Shown here: positions 35,836 through 46,500 of the stretch, piece by piece
Numbering within the stretch: position 1 is the first letter of the stretch
Layout: each line of letters starts with the position of its first letter
DNA from: Flexivirga caeni
GTDB taxonomy: Bacteria > Actinomycetota > Actinomycetes > Actinomycetales > Dermatophilaceae
Length of the DNA stretch: 64,000 bases
Direction: 5' to 3'
Assembly (NCBI RefSeq): GCF_003724155.1
Contig: NZ_RJJQ01000007.1
Coordinates: forward strand, 1-64,000
The notes under the pieces: generated by a model
The model's input: only the letters and a program-made list of their open reading frames with translations
Told to the model about the DNA's origin: nothing
The model's database searches: none
Program-made: the position numbers and the translations under genes

Positions 35836-36813
35836 CTACGGGATCAGCAGCACCTTGCCGGTCGTGGCGCGGCCCTCAAGCGCCTCGTACGCCGAAGCCG
35901 CGTCGTCCAACGGGAAGCGGGCACCGATCTCAAGCGTGAGCGAACCGTCGGCGAGCTGCCCGAGAATGTCGCCCGACCGCCAGAGCAGTTCGTCACGGTC
36001 GAGCAGGTATGACCCTATGGTCGGCCGCGTCACGAAGAGCGACCCCAGCCGGTTGAGCACCTGCAGGTCGAGCGGCTCCACCTGCCCGCTGGCACCTCCG
36101 AACAGCACACCCATGCCGCGGGGGCGCAACGACTTCAGCGACGCGTCGAACGTTGCCTTGCCGACGCCGTCATACGCGACGTCGACGCCTCGTCCGGCAA
36201 GTTCGCGCACCCGCTCGGCGAGCGCGTCGCCGGAGAATTCGCGGTAGTTGATGGTGTGCGTAGCCCCGAGATCCGCTGCGATCTGGAGCTTTTCGTCACT
36301 GCCGGCGGTCGCGACAACGGCGGCGCCCTTGCCGGTGATCAGCTGCACCAGCAGCTGCCCCACTCCCCCGGCAGCCGCATGCACGAGCGCGATCTGCCCG
36401 GGCTGCACCGGCCAGGTCGAATTGACGAGGTAATGAGCCGTCATACCTTGCAGCATTGCGGCCGCCGCAACGTCGAGCTGCAGACCGTCCGGCACCGGAA
36501 CCGCAGCACTGGCAGGGATGTTCACCAGTTCGGCGGCACTGCCGATGCTCCCCGCCCAGGCAACCCGATCACCGACCGCGAAGTCCGCGACGCCGGCTCC
36601 GACCGCCTCGACAACTCCGGCGCCCTCCTCGCCGAGGGTGAACGGTGTCGGCACCGGGTAGACGCCCTGCCGCTTGTAGACGTCGATGAAGTTGACGCCG
36701 GCCGCGGCGACGCGCACCTGCACCCCCGTGGCAGCAGGAGGTGGGATGCTCACGTCCTGCACCTCCAGAACGGAACGATCACCGGGCCGGGTCACCACCA
36801 GAGCACGAGTCAT
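35836..36813 (-). CDS. NADPH:quinone oxidoreductase (QOR, zinc-free MDR)
   Basis: 325-aa medium-chain dehydrogenase/reductase without the catalytic zinc cysteines. GroES-like N-terminal part (VNFIDVYKRQGVYP, the QOR hallmark), Rossmann motif AAAGGVGQLLVQL (about 148-160), and YREFSGDALAERV. Probably reduces quinones with NADPH in the cytoplasm. ATG at 36813 lies 9 bp after the DUF3626 gene stop, so it is likely the last gene of the run starting at 38958. Confidence 0.93.
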   Translation of the reverse strand: MTRALVVTRPGDRSVLEVQDVSIPPPAATGVQVRVAAAGVNFIDVYKRQGVYPVPTPFTLGEEGAGVVEAVGAGVADFAVGDRVAWAGSIGSAAELVNIPASAAVPVPDGLQLDVAAAAMLQGMTAHYLVNSTWPVQPGQIALVHAAAGGVGQLLVQLITGKGAAVVATAGSDEKLQIAADLGATHTINYREFSGDALAERVRELAGRGVDVAYDGVGKATFDASLKSLRPRGMGVLFGGASGQVEPLDLQVLNRLGSLFVTRPTIGSYLLDRDELLWRSGDILGQLADGSLTLEIGARFPLDDAASAYEALEGRATTGKVLLIP

Positions 36814-36822
36814 TCCGTCAGC

Positions 36823-37686
36823 CTAACGAGCGACGGCAATGCCCTCAGCGGTGCCGAACCGCGCCACGTGGTGCCAGACCTGCTTCACCGCCTGCGGGGG
36901 GTGCGTCTCGCGCCGGGCGAGATCGCCCACGATGCGCGCATCCAGCCAGCCGTCCTCGGCTAATTCGACTGCCAATGCGACAATTTCGGGGCCGCGAAAC
37001 TCCGGATGTGACCGGATGACCTCGACCGGGACGCGGAAACCGTCGTGCCATTCGACCGGGCACGGCAGCTCCATCGCAGCCTCCTCGACCCGAGTGCCCC
37101 GGAAGCTCGGATCCAGCACCACCGCCTCCACGTCCTCGCCCAGGCTGAGGTGACCGTGCACGTGCGCCTCGACGTAGTCGTCGAGCAGGTCGCGGTCGTC
37201 AGCATCGGCCAGCTCAGTCAGCGAACACGCCTCCGCCACACCGAAATCCGTCGGATGCTCGCAGCTGTCCGGGTAGCAGAACGTGGTGCGGTTCAGCGTG
37301 TGCGCCGCCAGCCGCAGGTATGACGAGCCGAACCTCGGCGAGGCGCCGGTGCCACGGTGCCGGTGGTCGAGTGCGCCGTACTTGGGCCGGAGGTCCGGGT
37401 CGGCACCGTCATACGCACCGGCGAAAAGCGCACTCTCCCAACGGAACCTATCGCCACCGGGAAACGCGGTCAGCCCGCCGTTGCTGGTGCCGGTGACGAA
37501 TTGCGGGACGTACGCGCCCTCGCGTGCGAGACGTTCGAGGACCAGCTCACGTGATCCGGGCGATGCCCAGCGGTCCGGATGGAAGCTGCAGGTCACGCGC
37601 AGCGACGGATCCAGCGCCGGACCGGTCGCGAGAGACCGGACCTGCGCCATGGCACGCGCGACAGGTGCGGGCAGCGCGTCAGCCAT
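36823..37686 (-). CDS. DUF3626 domain protein
   Basis: 287 aa with a DUF3626 domain. Conserved-looking segments: VTCSFHPDRW, YVPQFVTGTSNGGLTAFPGG, ALFAGAYDG, KYGALDHRHRGTGASPRFGSS (given here as two overlapping family blocks) and EAHVHGHLSL. The many histidines suggest an enzyme or metal site, but the family's function is not known to me. ATG at 37686 overlaps the GNAT gene's end by 8 bp. Confidence 0.8.
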   Translation of the reverse strand: MADALPAPVARAMAQVRSLATGPALDPSLRVTCSFHPDRWASPGSRELVLERLAREGAYVPQFVTGTSNGGLTAFPGGDRFRWESALFAGAYDGADPDLRPKYGALDHRHRGTGASPRFGSSYLRLAAHTLNRTTFCYPDSCEHPTDFGVAEACSLTELADADDRDLLDDYVEAHVHGHLSLGEDVEAVVLDPSFRGTRVEEAAMELPCPVEWHDGFRVPVEVIRSHPEFRGPEIVALAVELAEDGWLDARIVGDLARRETHPPQAVKQVWHHVARFGTAEGIAVAR

Positions 37687-38338
37687 GGTGATCCGCCGGG
37701 TGGAACAACTGCACACCGGCAACTGGCGTGAAGCCCGCGGCCAGGGTGGCGCGCAGGCTCGCCACATTGCCGGGCGCCACAGCTGCCAGCAGGATTTCGT
37801 CTGTGGCTACGAGGCGCCGCGCGTCGGCGATCAGCCGTCGGCCAAGTCCGGCACCGCGTGCCGGCAGGTCGACCTCGAAACTCAGCTCGAGCAGCCCGGC
37901 AATCCCGTTGCCGATCGTGACCAGCACGTCGTCGCGATCGGCAACGCCATACGTCTCGACGGCGGAGCGCAACCCCACTGCACGCCGGGCGCGCGGCCAG
38001 GTCGTGAGATCCGGCCGGGGCACCAGCAGTTCAGGACGACCGCCGAGTCCGCGCGCCGCCAGCAGCACGTCCAGCGAGTCGATCCAGCCATCTGTCCCGG
38101 CGAGCACGGTGACCACACGCGGATCAGCCGCGCCGCCGAAACCGTCAGGATGCAACCCCGCCAACTCGATGTCGGTGACGTCGTCCGGCACGCAGAGCAC
38201 CGCATGCCCGGTGAACGTGACGATGCCGAACACGCTTGCGTTCCAAGGAGATAGCCGTCGCCAGCCACCATCGGCCGGAGGCGGATCGCCCGCCGCTGCC
38301 GCGCGAAGGATCTGCGCGAGCGGGTGGTCGCTGCTCAC
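37679..38338 (-). CDS. GNAT-family N-acetyltransferase
   Basis: 219 aa. The C-terminal half carries the acetyl-CoA-binding motif A (GIAGLLELSFEVDLPARGAG followed by LGRRLIADARRL) and motif B with ASLRATLAAGF; the N-terminal half is less typical. The substrate cannot be inferred. GTG start overlaps the YciO-type gene by 4 bp, making a run of overlapping genes (threonylcarbamoyl-AMP synthase-like, GNAT, DUF3626, QOR). Confidence 0.83.
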   Translation of the reverse strand: MSSDHPLAQILRAAAAGDPPPADGGWRRLSPWNASVFGIVTFTGHAVLCVPDDVTDIELAGLHPDGFGGAADPRVVTVLAGTDGWIDSLDVLLAARGLGGRPELLVPRPDLTTWPRARRAVGLRSAVETYGVADRDDVLVTIGNGIAGLLELSFEVDLPARGAGLGRRLIADARRLVATDEILLAAVAPGNVASLRATLAAGFTPVAGVQLFHPADHHG

Positions 38339-38958
38339 GCCTCGAAGGGAGCCGGATCACCCGCGCCGACGCGAATGATCTCGGCATACCCTTCGGAGAA
38401 GTCCACGACAGTCGTGGGCTCGACTCCGCACTCCCCCGAGTCGATGACTGCGTCGACCTGGTGGTCGAGCGCCTCCTTGACCTGCCAGCCGTCGGTGAGC
38501 GGCTCCTCCTCGTCGGGCAGCAGCAAGGTGCTGGTCATGATCGGCTCACCGAGCTCGGCGAGCAGCGCTCGTGCGACCGGGTGGTCGCAGATGCGCACAC
38601 CGACCGTCCGCTTCTTCGGCTGCAGCAGCCGGTGCGGGACCTCGGAGGTCGCCGGGAGAATGAACGTATACGGCCCGGGCGTCGCTGCCTTGATCGCCCG
38701 GAACACCCGATTGTCGATGTGCACCAGTTGCCCGAGTTGTGCGAAGTCGCGGCACATCAGCGTGAAATTGTGCTTGTCACCCAGCTGCCGGATGCGCACG
38801 ATGCGGTCGCGGCCGTCCCGGTTGCCCAGGGTGCAGCCGAGCGCGAAACACGAATCCGTCGGGTAGGCGATCAGCCCGCCGTCGCGCAGGATCTGCACCG
38901 CCTGGGCGATGCTGCGCGGCTGCGGATCCGCTGGGTGAACGTCGAAATAGCGGGCCAT
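38335..38958 (-). CDS. Sua5/YciO/YrdC-family protein
   Basis: 207-aa protein of the threonylcarbamoyl-AMP synthase fold. The Sua5 start is visible in IAQAVQILRDGGLIAYPTDS, with KHNFTLMCRDFAQL and PGPYTFILPAT following. The ...QPKKRTVGVRICDHPV stretch and its length fit the YciO subgroup, for which TsaC-like activity is weak or unproven, so an essential t6A role is not assumed. First gene of the overlapping run. Confidence 0.88.
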   Translation of the reverse strand: MARYFDVHPADPQPRSIAQAVQILRDGGLIAYPTDSCFALGCTLGNRDGRDRIVRIRQLGDKHNFTLMCRDFAQLGQLVHIDNRVFRAIKAATPGPYTFILPATSEVPHRLLQPKKRTVGVRICDHPVARALLAELGEPIMTSTLLLPDEEEPLTDGWQVKEALDHQVDAVIDSGECGVEPTTVVDFSEGYAEIIRVGAGDPAPFEA

Positions 38959-38986
38959 GGGCCAACCGTACGACGTCCGGCGCCGT

Positions 38987-39523
38987 TCAGCCCCACTTGC
39001 CGGCCAGCGCGCGGACGACCGTCAGGTCGCGCGTGGTCGAGACCGCTCCACCGCGCTCGAGCCGCGCGTTCGAGATCTTCGCCTCATGCGCCGGTTTGGC
39101 CAGCCACCAGTGCATCTCGCTCCCGTGCGGGAGCAGGCGCTCCCCCGGCTCGTCCCACGCCGCCAACTCGTCGGCGCGGTCCTGCGGGAGCGGGTCCCGG
39201 TAGAACGTCACGTAGCGGCGCAGCGTGCCGCCGTCCAGCGGATCGGGCTGCGTCTCGGCGAAGTCGGCGATCGCACGCAGCTGCGCCGGGCTGCGCACGA
39301 TGCAGGGTATGGCGAAGCCGAACTCCTCCTGCAGCAGAGCCTCCAGCGTGGCGCTCACCTTCGCGGTGCTCCGCATAGGGGTCCCGACGAGCACGTTGCC
39401 GCTCTGAATATGCGTCTCGACATCCTGGAAATCGTTGTCCAGCAAGAACTCCCGCAGCCGAGCCATCTTCACCCAGCGACCACCGACATTGACCGCTCGC
39501 AGCAAGACGATGTGCTTGGGCAT
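38987..39523 (-). CDS. DUF1697 protein
   Basis: 178-aa protein with a full-length DUF1697 domain: the start HIVLLRAVNVGGRWVKMARL, then VETHIQSGNVL and VRSPAQL. Common in actinobacteria and of unknown function. It lies 3 bp after the OsmC gene on the same strand and is probably co-transcribed with it. Confidence 0.88.
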   Translation of the reverse strand: MPKHIVLLRAVNVGGRWVKMARLREFLLDNDFQDVETHIQSGNVLVGTPMRSTAKVSATLEALLQEEFGFAIPCIVRSPAQLRAIADFAETQPDPLDGGTLRRYVTFYRDPLPQDRADELAAWDEPGERLLPHGSEMHWWLAKPAHEAKISNARLERGGAVSTTRDLTVVRALAGKWG

Positions 39524-39526
39524 GAC

Positions 39527-39961
39527 TCAGTCCGCTTCGTGGGCGGTCACTTCGGTGGGCAGCAGTACCGTGCGGCTGACGGTGCACAGCCGCTCGTGCG
39601 ACTTCCGGATGGCGTCCGGGACCACCGCACGCGCGGCATCCCCCTCGTCACCTTCCGGGAACTCCAGCCGGAAGGTGATGTCGATCGGTCCCATGTGGTT
39701 GCCCTGCTCGTCGCGCAGCTTGTCGCCAGCTGCGGTCACCTCGAACCGGGTGGGCTCGCTCCGCCGGGAGGTGAAGATGTCCACGTCGATGCCGGTGCAG
39801 CCGGCGATCGCGGCCAGCAGGATCTCGACCGGAGTGAACTGCTCGTCACCCCCGCTGCCGAAGTCGAAAATGCCGCCCCGCGCGTTGACGGCGCGGAACT
39901 TGCCGGGAGCGGTGCGCGTGATGGTGACGGCGCGGTGCGCGTCGGAGGGCTGAGTCGTCAT
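39527..39961 (-). CDS. OsmC-family protein
   Basis: 144-aa OsmC/Ohr-fold protein. The two reactive cysteines of the family are in AIAGCTGIDVD (about residue 54) and HERLCTVSRT (about residue 128). Members reduce organic peroxides with lipoylated partners. I chose ATG at 39961, where family similarity begins. A divergent histidine phosphatase starts 60 bp away. Confidence 0.87.
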   Translation of the reverse strand: MTTQPSDAHRAVTITRTAPGKFRAVNARGGIFDFGSGGDEQFTPVEILLAAIAGCTGIDVDIFTSRRSEPTRFEVTAAGDKLRDEQGNHMGPIDITFRLEFPEGDEGDAARAVVPDAIRKSHERLCTVSRTVLLPTEVTAHEAD

Positions 39962-40020
39962 ACACCCCAGCCTGCCACCTCGCGAGACCCCGATCGCCCG
40001 ACCCGCCATACCCCAGTACG

Positions 40021-40641
40021 GTGGCAGCCGTGAGCGCCCACTCCGAACACAGCATCATCCTGATCCGCCACGGCGCGACCGAATGGTCGCGCAACGGACG
40101 GCACACCGGCACCACCGACCTGCCGCTGCTGCCCGAGGGCGAGGCCGATGCCCGCAAGCTGCGCGACGAGATCCAGCAGCTCGACATCGTCGCGACCTTC
40201 TGCAGCCCGATGCAGCGTGCACGCCGCACGGCAGCGCTGGCCGGCCTCGACGACGTCCGCATCGATCCGGACCTGCGTGAGTGGGATTACGGTGCCTACG
40301 AAGGACTTTCGACGCCGCAGATCCGCGAGCAGCTTGGCGACCCATCGTGGGAGATCTTCGCCGACGGTGTCGAACCGGGCGCCACTCCGGGCGAGACCGT
40401 CGAGGACGTCGCCGCGCGCGTCAGTCACGTCGTGCGCCGGGTCGTGCCGCTGATGGAGATCGGCAATGTCGCACTCGTCGCGCACGGTCACTCACTGCGC
40501 ATCTTCGCGGCGATCTTCCTGCGGCAGGAGGCGCGCATGGGCGCCCAGCTGATGCTCAACGCCGGCTCGTTGTCGAAGCTCGGCTTTTATCACGGCACCC
40601 CGTGCATCCAGTCGTGGAACGCCGGCGGGGACTTCGCCTAG
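40021..40641 (+). CDS. Histidine phosphatase (phosphoglycerate mutase-like)
   Basis: 206-aa histidine phosphatase. Catalytic motif LIRHGATEWSRNGRHTG (about 14-30), Arg/His partners in SPMQRARRTA and VALVAHGHSLR. Probably a broad phosphatase rather than a glycolytic mutase. GTG at 40021 has TACCCC 6 nt upstream, which would make the message leaderless; a second GTG at 40030 is possible. The stop overlaps the convergent glutamate-cysteine-ligase-type gene by 4 bp. Confidence 0.87.
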   Translation: MAAVSAHSEHSIILIRHGATEWSRNGRHTGTTDLPLLPEGEADARKLRDEIQQLDIVATFCSPMQRARRTAALAGLDDVRIDPDLREWDYGAYEGLSTPQIREQLGDPSWEIFADGVEPGATPGETVEDVAARVSHVVRRVVPLMEIGNVALVAHGHSLRIFAAIFLRQEARMGAQLMLNAGSLSKLGFYHGTPCIQSWNAGGDFA

Positions 40642-42119
40642 CCCACCGCCCAGGTGTGCACCGGCTCGCCTCCGTGCATCAACTCGAGATAGCGCCGCAG
40701 CATCCCGACCAGCGCACTGCCGCGGTCTTTGCCTTGCGCCTCAAGCGATTTCACGCACGCGATCTGCCATGACGCGCCGTTCTGACCGGTGCGGCAGCGC
40801 TCCTCGATGATGCCGAGGTAGCGGTCCCGGACCTCCTCGGCGACACCCCACTCGGCCAGGCCCTGGTGCGCCAGCGGCAGCAGGTGCCGCAGCGTAAGCT
40901 CGTCCGCGCGCACCTCGCCGAAACCCGGCCAGTAGACCTTCGCGTCGATGCCGCGCCGGGCGCACTCGGTGAAGTTGTCCGCGGCTGCGTCGAAACTCAT
41001 CCGTGTCCACACTGGGCGGTCAGAGTCGGCAAGCATCCGGGCGACGCCGTAGTAGAAGGCGCTGTTCGCCATACCGTCGACAATGGTGGGACCCGCTGGC
41101 AGCACACGGTTTTCGACCCGCAAGTGCGGTTTGCCGGCGACGATGTCGTAGATCGGGCGGTTCCAGCGGTAGACCGTGCCGTTGTGCAGCCGCAACTCGT
41201 CCAGATGCGGCGCCTCGCCGCCCTCGAAGACCGCGACCGGGTCCTCGTCGGTCGACTCCGGCAGCAACGCCGGGAAGTAGCGGACGTTCTCCTCGAAAAG
41301 ATCGAAGATCGAGGTGATCCACCGCTCGCCGAACCACACCCGCGGCCGAACGCCCTGGTTCTTCAACTCGATAGCCCGGGTGTCGGTCGCCTGCTCGAAG
41401 AGCGGGATCCGGCTCTCGTGCCACAGCTCCTTGCCAAAGAAGTACGGCGAGTTGGCGCCGACCGCCAGCTGGATGCCGGACAGCGCCTGGGCCGCGTTCC
41501 AGTAGTCGGCAAAACGGTGCGGCTGCACCTGCAGATGCAGCTGCACGGATGTGCACGCGGACTCGGGAGCGATCGAATCGGCATACATGGCAAGGCGGTC
41601 GCCGCTGCCGCCCTCGATATCGATGAAGATGTCCTCGCCGCGGGCGGAGAAGATCGCCTCGTTGAGTGCGGCGTAGCGGGCGTTGGCGCTCATCCAGTCG
41701 GTGCTGAAGTGCTCGGGCATCAGCGTCGGCAGGATCCCGATCATCGCGATCTGGGCTCCCGCGTCGTTGGCTTTCCGCTCGGCCCGGTTGAGACTCTCCC
41801 GCAGGTCCTGCTCGAGCCGGAGCGCCGAATGACCCGGCAGCGGACGCGGACTCACGTTCAGCTCGATGTTGTACTGCCCGAGCTCGGTCTGGTAGTCCTC
41901 GTCCGCGATCGACTCCAGCACAGCCGTGTTGCTCATGGTCGGCTGCAGGTCGTCGCCGACCAGATTGAGCTCGATCTCCATCCCGGTCAGCTGCTTCTCG
42001 AAATCGAAGCTGTGCGTCGTCAGCATCCGCTCGAAGACGTCGAGGTCCTGGTGCACCTTCTCGCGATAGCGCTGCCGCTGCTCGCGGGTGTATGACGTGG
42101 CGGCGACGTCCTTACCCAT
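40638..42119 (-). CDS. Glutamate-cysteine ligase-family enzyme (GCS2-like)
   Basis: 493-aa ATP-grasp-like carboxylate-amine ligase of the glutamate-cysteine ligase superfamily. Segments typical of it: TGMEIELNLVGDDLQP near residue 45, QYNIELNVSPRPL near 80, VQLHLQV, and RVENRVLPAGPT in the C-terminal half. Whether it makes gamma-glutamylcysteine (for glutathione or ergothioneine) or another peptide is not evident, since actinobacteria mostly use mycothiol. ATG at 42119 follows a GAGGTC-type site. Confidence 0.83.
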   Translation of the reverse strand: MGKDVAATSYTREQRQRYREKVHQDLDVFERMLTTHSFDFEKQLTGMEIELNLVGDDLQPTMSNTAVLESIADEDYQTELGQYNIELNVSPRPLPGHSALRLEQDLRESLNRAERKANDAGAQIAMIGILPTLMPEHFSTDWMSANARYAALNEAIFSARGEDIFIDIEGGSGDRLAMYADSIAPESACTSVQLHLQVQPHRFADYWNAAQALSGIQLAVGANSPYFFGKELWHESRIPLFEQATDTRAIELKNQGVRPRVWFGERWITSIFDLFEENVRYFPALLPESTDEDPVAVFEGGEAPHLDELRLHNGTVYRWNRPIYDIVAGKPHLRVENRVLPAGPTIVDGMANSAFYYGVARMLADSDRPVWTRMSFDAAADNFTECARRGIDAKVYWPGFGEVRADELTLRHLLPLAHQGLAEWGVAEEVRDRYLGIIEERCRTGQNGASWQIACVKSLEAQGKDRGSALVGMLRRYLELMHGGEPVHTWAVG

Positions 42120-42282
42120 GATGACCTCCTCGTGTCAGCGTGTCGGACACGCTTCCACAATCTGACCACGCGCGGCGGCAAAATGGGTGGAGCTTCTCGC
42201 GCCGCACCACGATGCGGACAGCGGCGCCACACGCCGGGCGCGTTTCCGGGGTATGTCGGTGCCGCCTCATACCCTGCATGTC

Positions 42283-43455
42283 ATGCGCTTCCTGCACACC
42301 TCCGACTGGCATCTGGGCCGCCGCTTCCACGGCGTCTCGCTGCTCGACGCGCAGGCGGCATACCTCGACCAGGTCGTCGAGACGGTGCGCACGGAGCGGC
42401 TCGATGCGGTGCTGGTCGCGGGTGACGTCTATGACAAGGCGCTGCCCGGCCCGGAGAGCGTGGCCCTGCTGGACGAGACGCTGGCGCGGCTGCGGGACAC
42501 CGGCGCGCAGGTCGTGCTGTCGTCCGGCAACCACGACTCCGTGGTGCGGCTCGGATTCGGCTCGCGAGTGCTGGCTCACGGTGGGGTGCACATCCGCACC
42601 GCGCCGGAGTCGATCGGCCAGCCGGTGCTGATCGACGATGTCGCCGTTTACCCGATCCCCTACCTGGAGCCGGCGCTCGCCGCGCCTCGGCTGGACGCGG
42701 CCGAGACGACCCATGCCGGTGTGCTGCGGGCCGCGATGCGGCGCGTGCACGCGGATGCTGCCAAGCGTGGCCGGGCCGCGGTCGTCATGGCGCACGCGTT
42801 CGTGACGGGCTCGACCACGTCCGACTCCGAGCGTGACATCGGTGTCGGCGGTGCGAGTGCGGTGCCGGCGAGCACCTTCTCCGGGGTTTCGTATGCCGCT
42901 CTCGGGCACCTGCATCGTGCCCAGGAAGTCGGCAATGTCGGGCGCTACAGCGGCTCGCCGGTCGCGATGTCGTTCTCCGAGGTCGGCCACCACAAGAGTT
43001 CGGTCCTGGTGGACGTCACCGACGAGGGCGTTGCCACGTCACTGGTCGACGCGCCGGTCGGCCGCCCGCTCGCCGCGCTGCGCGGCACGCTCGCCGATCT
43101 GCTGGCCGACCCCGCCCTCGTCGACGCCGAACATGCCTGGTGCCAGGTCACGCTCACCGACGCGACCCGGCCGCTAGCGGCGATGGAGCAGCTGCGGCGA
43201 CGCTTCCCGCACACCCTGGAGCTCCTCTTCGACCAGCCTGCCGGGCTCACCTCGGGCAGTCGCTACGCGACCCGCGTCGCCGGCAAGGGCACCCTTCAGT
43301 TGTGCTGCGACTTCCTGGAGCACACCCGCGGCGGGGCGCCGGCGACCGATGCGGAGCGCGCCCTCCTGCAGACCGCCGTCGAAGCCACCCGCATCGCGCG
43401 CGGGCAACGCGACGAGGCGGAGCCGGTGCGCACGGTCGAGGCGGACTCGGCATGA
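42283..43455 (+). CDS. sbcD: Exonuclease subunit SbcD (Mre11-like)
   Basis: 390-aa calcineurin-like nuclease subunit. Metal-binding motifs in order: DWHLGRRFHG (about 8), GDVYDKALPG, SGNHDSVVRLG, VMAHAFV and GHLHRAQEVG. Partner of SbcC in processing DNA hairpins and broken ends. The ATG at 42283 directly begins MRFLHTSDWHLG; TACCCT ends 7 nt upstream, so the message is probably leaderless. sbcC follows after 61 bp. Confidence 0.94.
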   Translation: MRFLHTSDWHLGRRFHGVSLLDAQAAYLDQVVETVRTERLDAVLVAGDVYDKALPGPESVALLDETLARLRDTGAQVVLSSGNHDSVVRLGFGSRVLAHGGVHIRTAPESIGQPVLIDDVAVYPIPYLEPALAAPRLDAAETTHAGVLRAAMRRVHADAAKRGRAAVVMAHAFVTGSTTSDSERDIGVGGASAVPASTFSGVSYAALGHLHRAQEVGNVGRYSGSPVAMSFSEVGHHKSSVLVDVTDEGVATSLVDAPVGRPLAALRGTLADLLADPALVDAEHAWCQVTLTDATRPLAAMEQLRRRFPHTLELLFDQPAGLTSGSRYATRVAGKGTLQLCCDFLEHTRGGAPATDAERALLQTAVEATRIARGQRDEAEPVRTVEADSA

Positions 43456-43516
43456 GGAGCGAGCGACCCAGGAGGCACAGTACGAATGCCGAGCGCCGAG
43501 GCACGGGGCGGCCGGC

Positions 43517-46500
43517 ATGAGGCTCCATCGCCTGCGGCTACAGGCGTTCGGCCCGTTCGCCGGCACCGAGCAGATCGACTTCGACACCCTCGCCGCCGGC
43601 GGTTTGCATCTCATCCATGGACCGACCGGTGCCGGCAAGACCAGCATCCTGGACGCCATCTGTTTCGCCCTCTTCGCGGCAGTTCCGGGTGGCCGAATGC
43701 AGGGTCGCACCACGGTGCGCAGCGACCACGCACCTGTCTCGACGCGACCGGAGGTGGAGCTCGAGTTCAGCGTCGGAGACCGCCGGCTGCGGGTGCAGCG
43801 CTCCCCGGAGCACCAGGTGCCCAAGCGCCGCGGAGAGGGTCTGCGCACGCAACGCGCGAGCGTGCAGCTGGCGGAGCTGCACGCCGGACGATGGAACGCC
43901 GTCAGCACCCGGCACGACGAAGTCGCCCAGGTCGTCGGCGAGTTGCTCGGCATGGGTCTGGCTCAATTCGCGCAGGTGGTGCTGCTGCCGCAGGGCGAGT
44001 TCGCTGCGTTCCTGCGCGCCACGGCCAATGACCGAGCCAGGCTGCTGGAGCGGCTTTTCGACATCAGCGACTTCGCCGCGGTCGAGCAGTGGCTCGTCGA
44101 GCACCGCAAGGCAGTTGAAGCCCAGGTGCAGCGTGCGGACGCCGCACGCGCGGCGTTGCTCGCCCGCGTTCGCGACACCCTCGGCGGCATACCGACGGAG
44201 GCAGGCGGCGCCGACTCCGACCGCGAGCAGCCGGAGCTCGATGCCGAGGTGCGCGCGGAAGTGCTCGACCAGCTCGCGTCCGACCTGTCCGGCCGGCTGA
44301 CCGCCGCGCTCACAGCCGCCGACGCCGCCGACGGCGACGCCGAGCGGCTGCGCGCCCGGCTCGCCGACGAACGCGCCCTCGCCGCACTGCAGAGCCACGC
44401 CGCCGACGCTCGCGCCACTCTCGACCGTCTTGCGGCTGGAGCGGCACAGCTGGCCGAGACGCGTGAGCGGCTCGACCGCGCAACCCGGGCCGAGGTATGC
44501 CGGTCGGCCCTCGACGCCGCAGCCCGCCGCGAACGGGCCGCTGCCGCCGCAGCGGTGGACGTCGACGGTGCACGAGGCGCGCTCGCCGCGACCAGCCGCT
44601 GGTCCGTGCCCGAGTCGCACGGCGTGTCCGGGCTCACCGCGAACGCGCTGCACCCACTGCACGAGCGCGCCACCGCGGGCACCGCGGCCCTTGCCGGTCA
44701 GGCGGAGTTGCACCGCCAATCACGGTCAGTCCAGCGCGAGTTGCGGGAGGCGATCGCCGCCGAGCAGGTGGCCCGGACCCACGCCGAAAGCGCTGCGGCG
44801 CTGGCCCGGTCGGGCGCGGAACGCCTGACGCAGCTGGCCACCCGGCGCACCGGGCTGTTGCCGGAGTCGGTCACGCACCCGCAGTGGCAGGCACTACGCA
44901 GCGAAGTCGCCGCCGCGGACAAGGCGGCGGACTCGTTCGCGTCCGACCTCGCCGAGTGGCGCCGCCTGACCGGCGAACACCGCACCGCGCGCCGAGACTG
45001 GGCTGCCGCCGAGCGCGGCGTGCTGCAGTTGCGCACCGCGCGGCTGGCCGGCATCGCCGCCGAACTCGCCGACGAGCTTGCCGATGGGCAACCGTGCCCA
45101 GTCTGCGGCTCCTGCGACCATCCGCAGACGGCCCAGTCCGCACCCGACCGGGTCAGTCCCGAGCAACTCGACGCCGCGGAGGCCGAGCTGGCCAGCTCCG
45201 CGAGTCGCGCCGAGCACGCAGGTGCGCGCCGGTCGACGGCAGCTGGTCGCGCCCACACGACGGGGCAAGTGCTGCTGGAAGCGCTGGGCGTGCTGTCAGC
45301 GACACCGCCCGCGGAGCCAGAGATTGCCGAAACTATCGCAGCGGCAAGGCAATCCGTGGTCTCAGCACTCTGCTCAGCGGGCACCCTGCACGACATCGTC
45401 GCGCAGCTGACAGCCCCCGATGCCGAGGTGACCGAAGCCGGGCTTACTGCGGTGGCCCAGCTCCGGGGAGCACTGGACCGCGCCGCCGATCAGGTTGCCG
45501 TCCACGAGCACCGCGCGGCCGATGCGGTCCGACGTGTGCGTGCGCTTGACGACGAGCTGTCCGCAACGCGTGCCGAGCATGCGGACGCCGAGCAGGCCGC
45601 CGCTGCCGCCGCGGAAGCCGCCCGCGCGGCGAAGGCACGGGTCACGTCGCTGCGCGCGCAGCAGGCGGCAACCGATGCGCGCCTGGCGGAGCTGGTTCGT
45701 GACCACGATGCGGTCTGCGGGTGCGCGGCGGACACCGAGGCCACCGCCATCCACGCCGCGTGCATCGAGCAGCTCGACGCATTGCTCGCCGCTGTCGCGG
45801 CGGCGCACGTCGCCGGGAAGGAGAAGGTGGCCGCGCGACGGGCAGCCGACCAGCAGCTCGCCGAGCAAGGCTTCACTGACGACCGATCTGCCACTGCCGC
45901 AATGCTTTCCACCGATGCACGCACCCGGTTCGCCACCATGGTCGAGCGGGCGCGGGAGGAGCGGCTGAAGGCCGAGGGTGTCCTCGAGCAACCCGACGTC
46001 GCCGCCGCGGCCGCTGCCGCACCGGCGGAGGTCGAGCGCATCGCCACCGAGTCAACGGAAGCCGAGCGAGCGGCCCGCCATACCCGCGACACGGTGGGTG
46101 AGTTGCGCCGCGCTCTGCAGACCATGCAGCGCATCGCCGCCGAATTGCGCAGTCACGACGCACAGACCGCGCCGGTGCGGGCCGAGTTGGCGGTGGCGAC
46201 GTCGCTGGCGGCAGCGGTCACGGGTGCGGGGGACAACGTGATGCGGATGCGGCTGACGGCATACGTGCTGGCTGCCCGCCTGGAGACGGTGACGGCGCTG
46301 GCCAACGAGCGGCTCGCGGTGATGACCGCCGGGCGTTACCAGCTCGAACACACCGACGCCCGAGCCGGGCGGGGCAGCAAGAGCGGCCTGGGGCTGCGGG
46401 TGCGTGACGCCTGGACGGACACCACCCGCGACACCGCGACGCTGTCCGGCGGCGAATCGTTCATCGCCTCGCTGGCCCTCGCTCTCGGCCTGGGTGACGC

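Noticed and set aside
36823-37686. DUF3626 protein as a toxin or effector
   Set aside because: It lies in an overlapping run with housekeeping-type genes and lacks an export signal or immunity partner.
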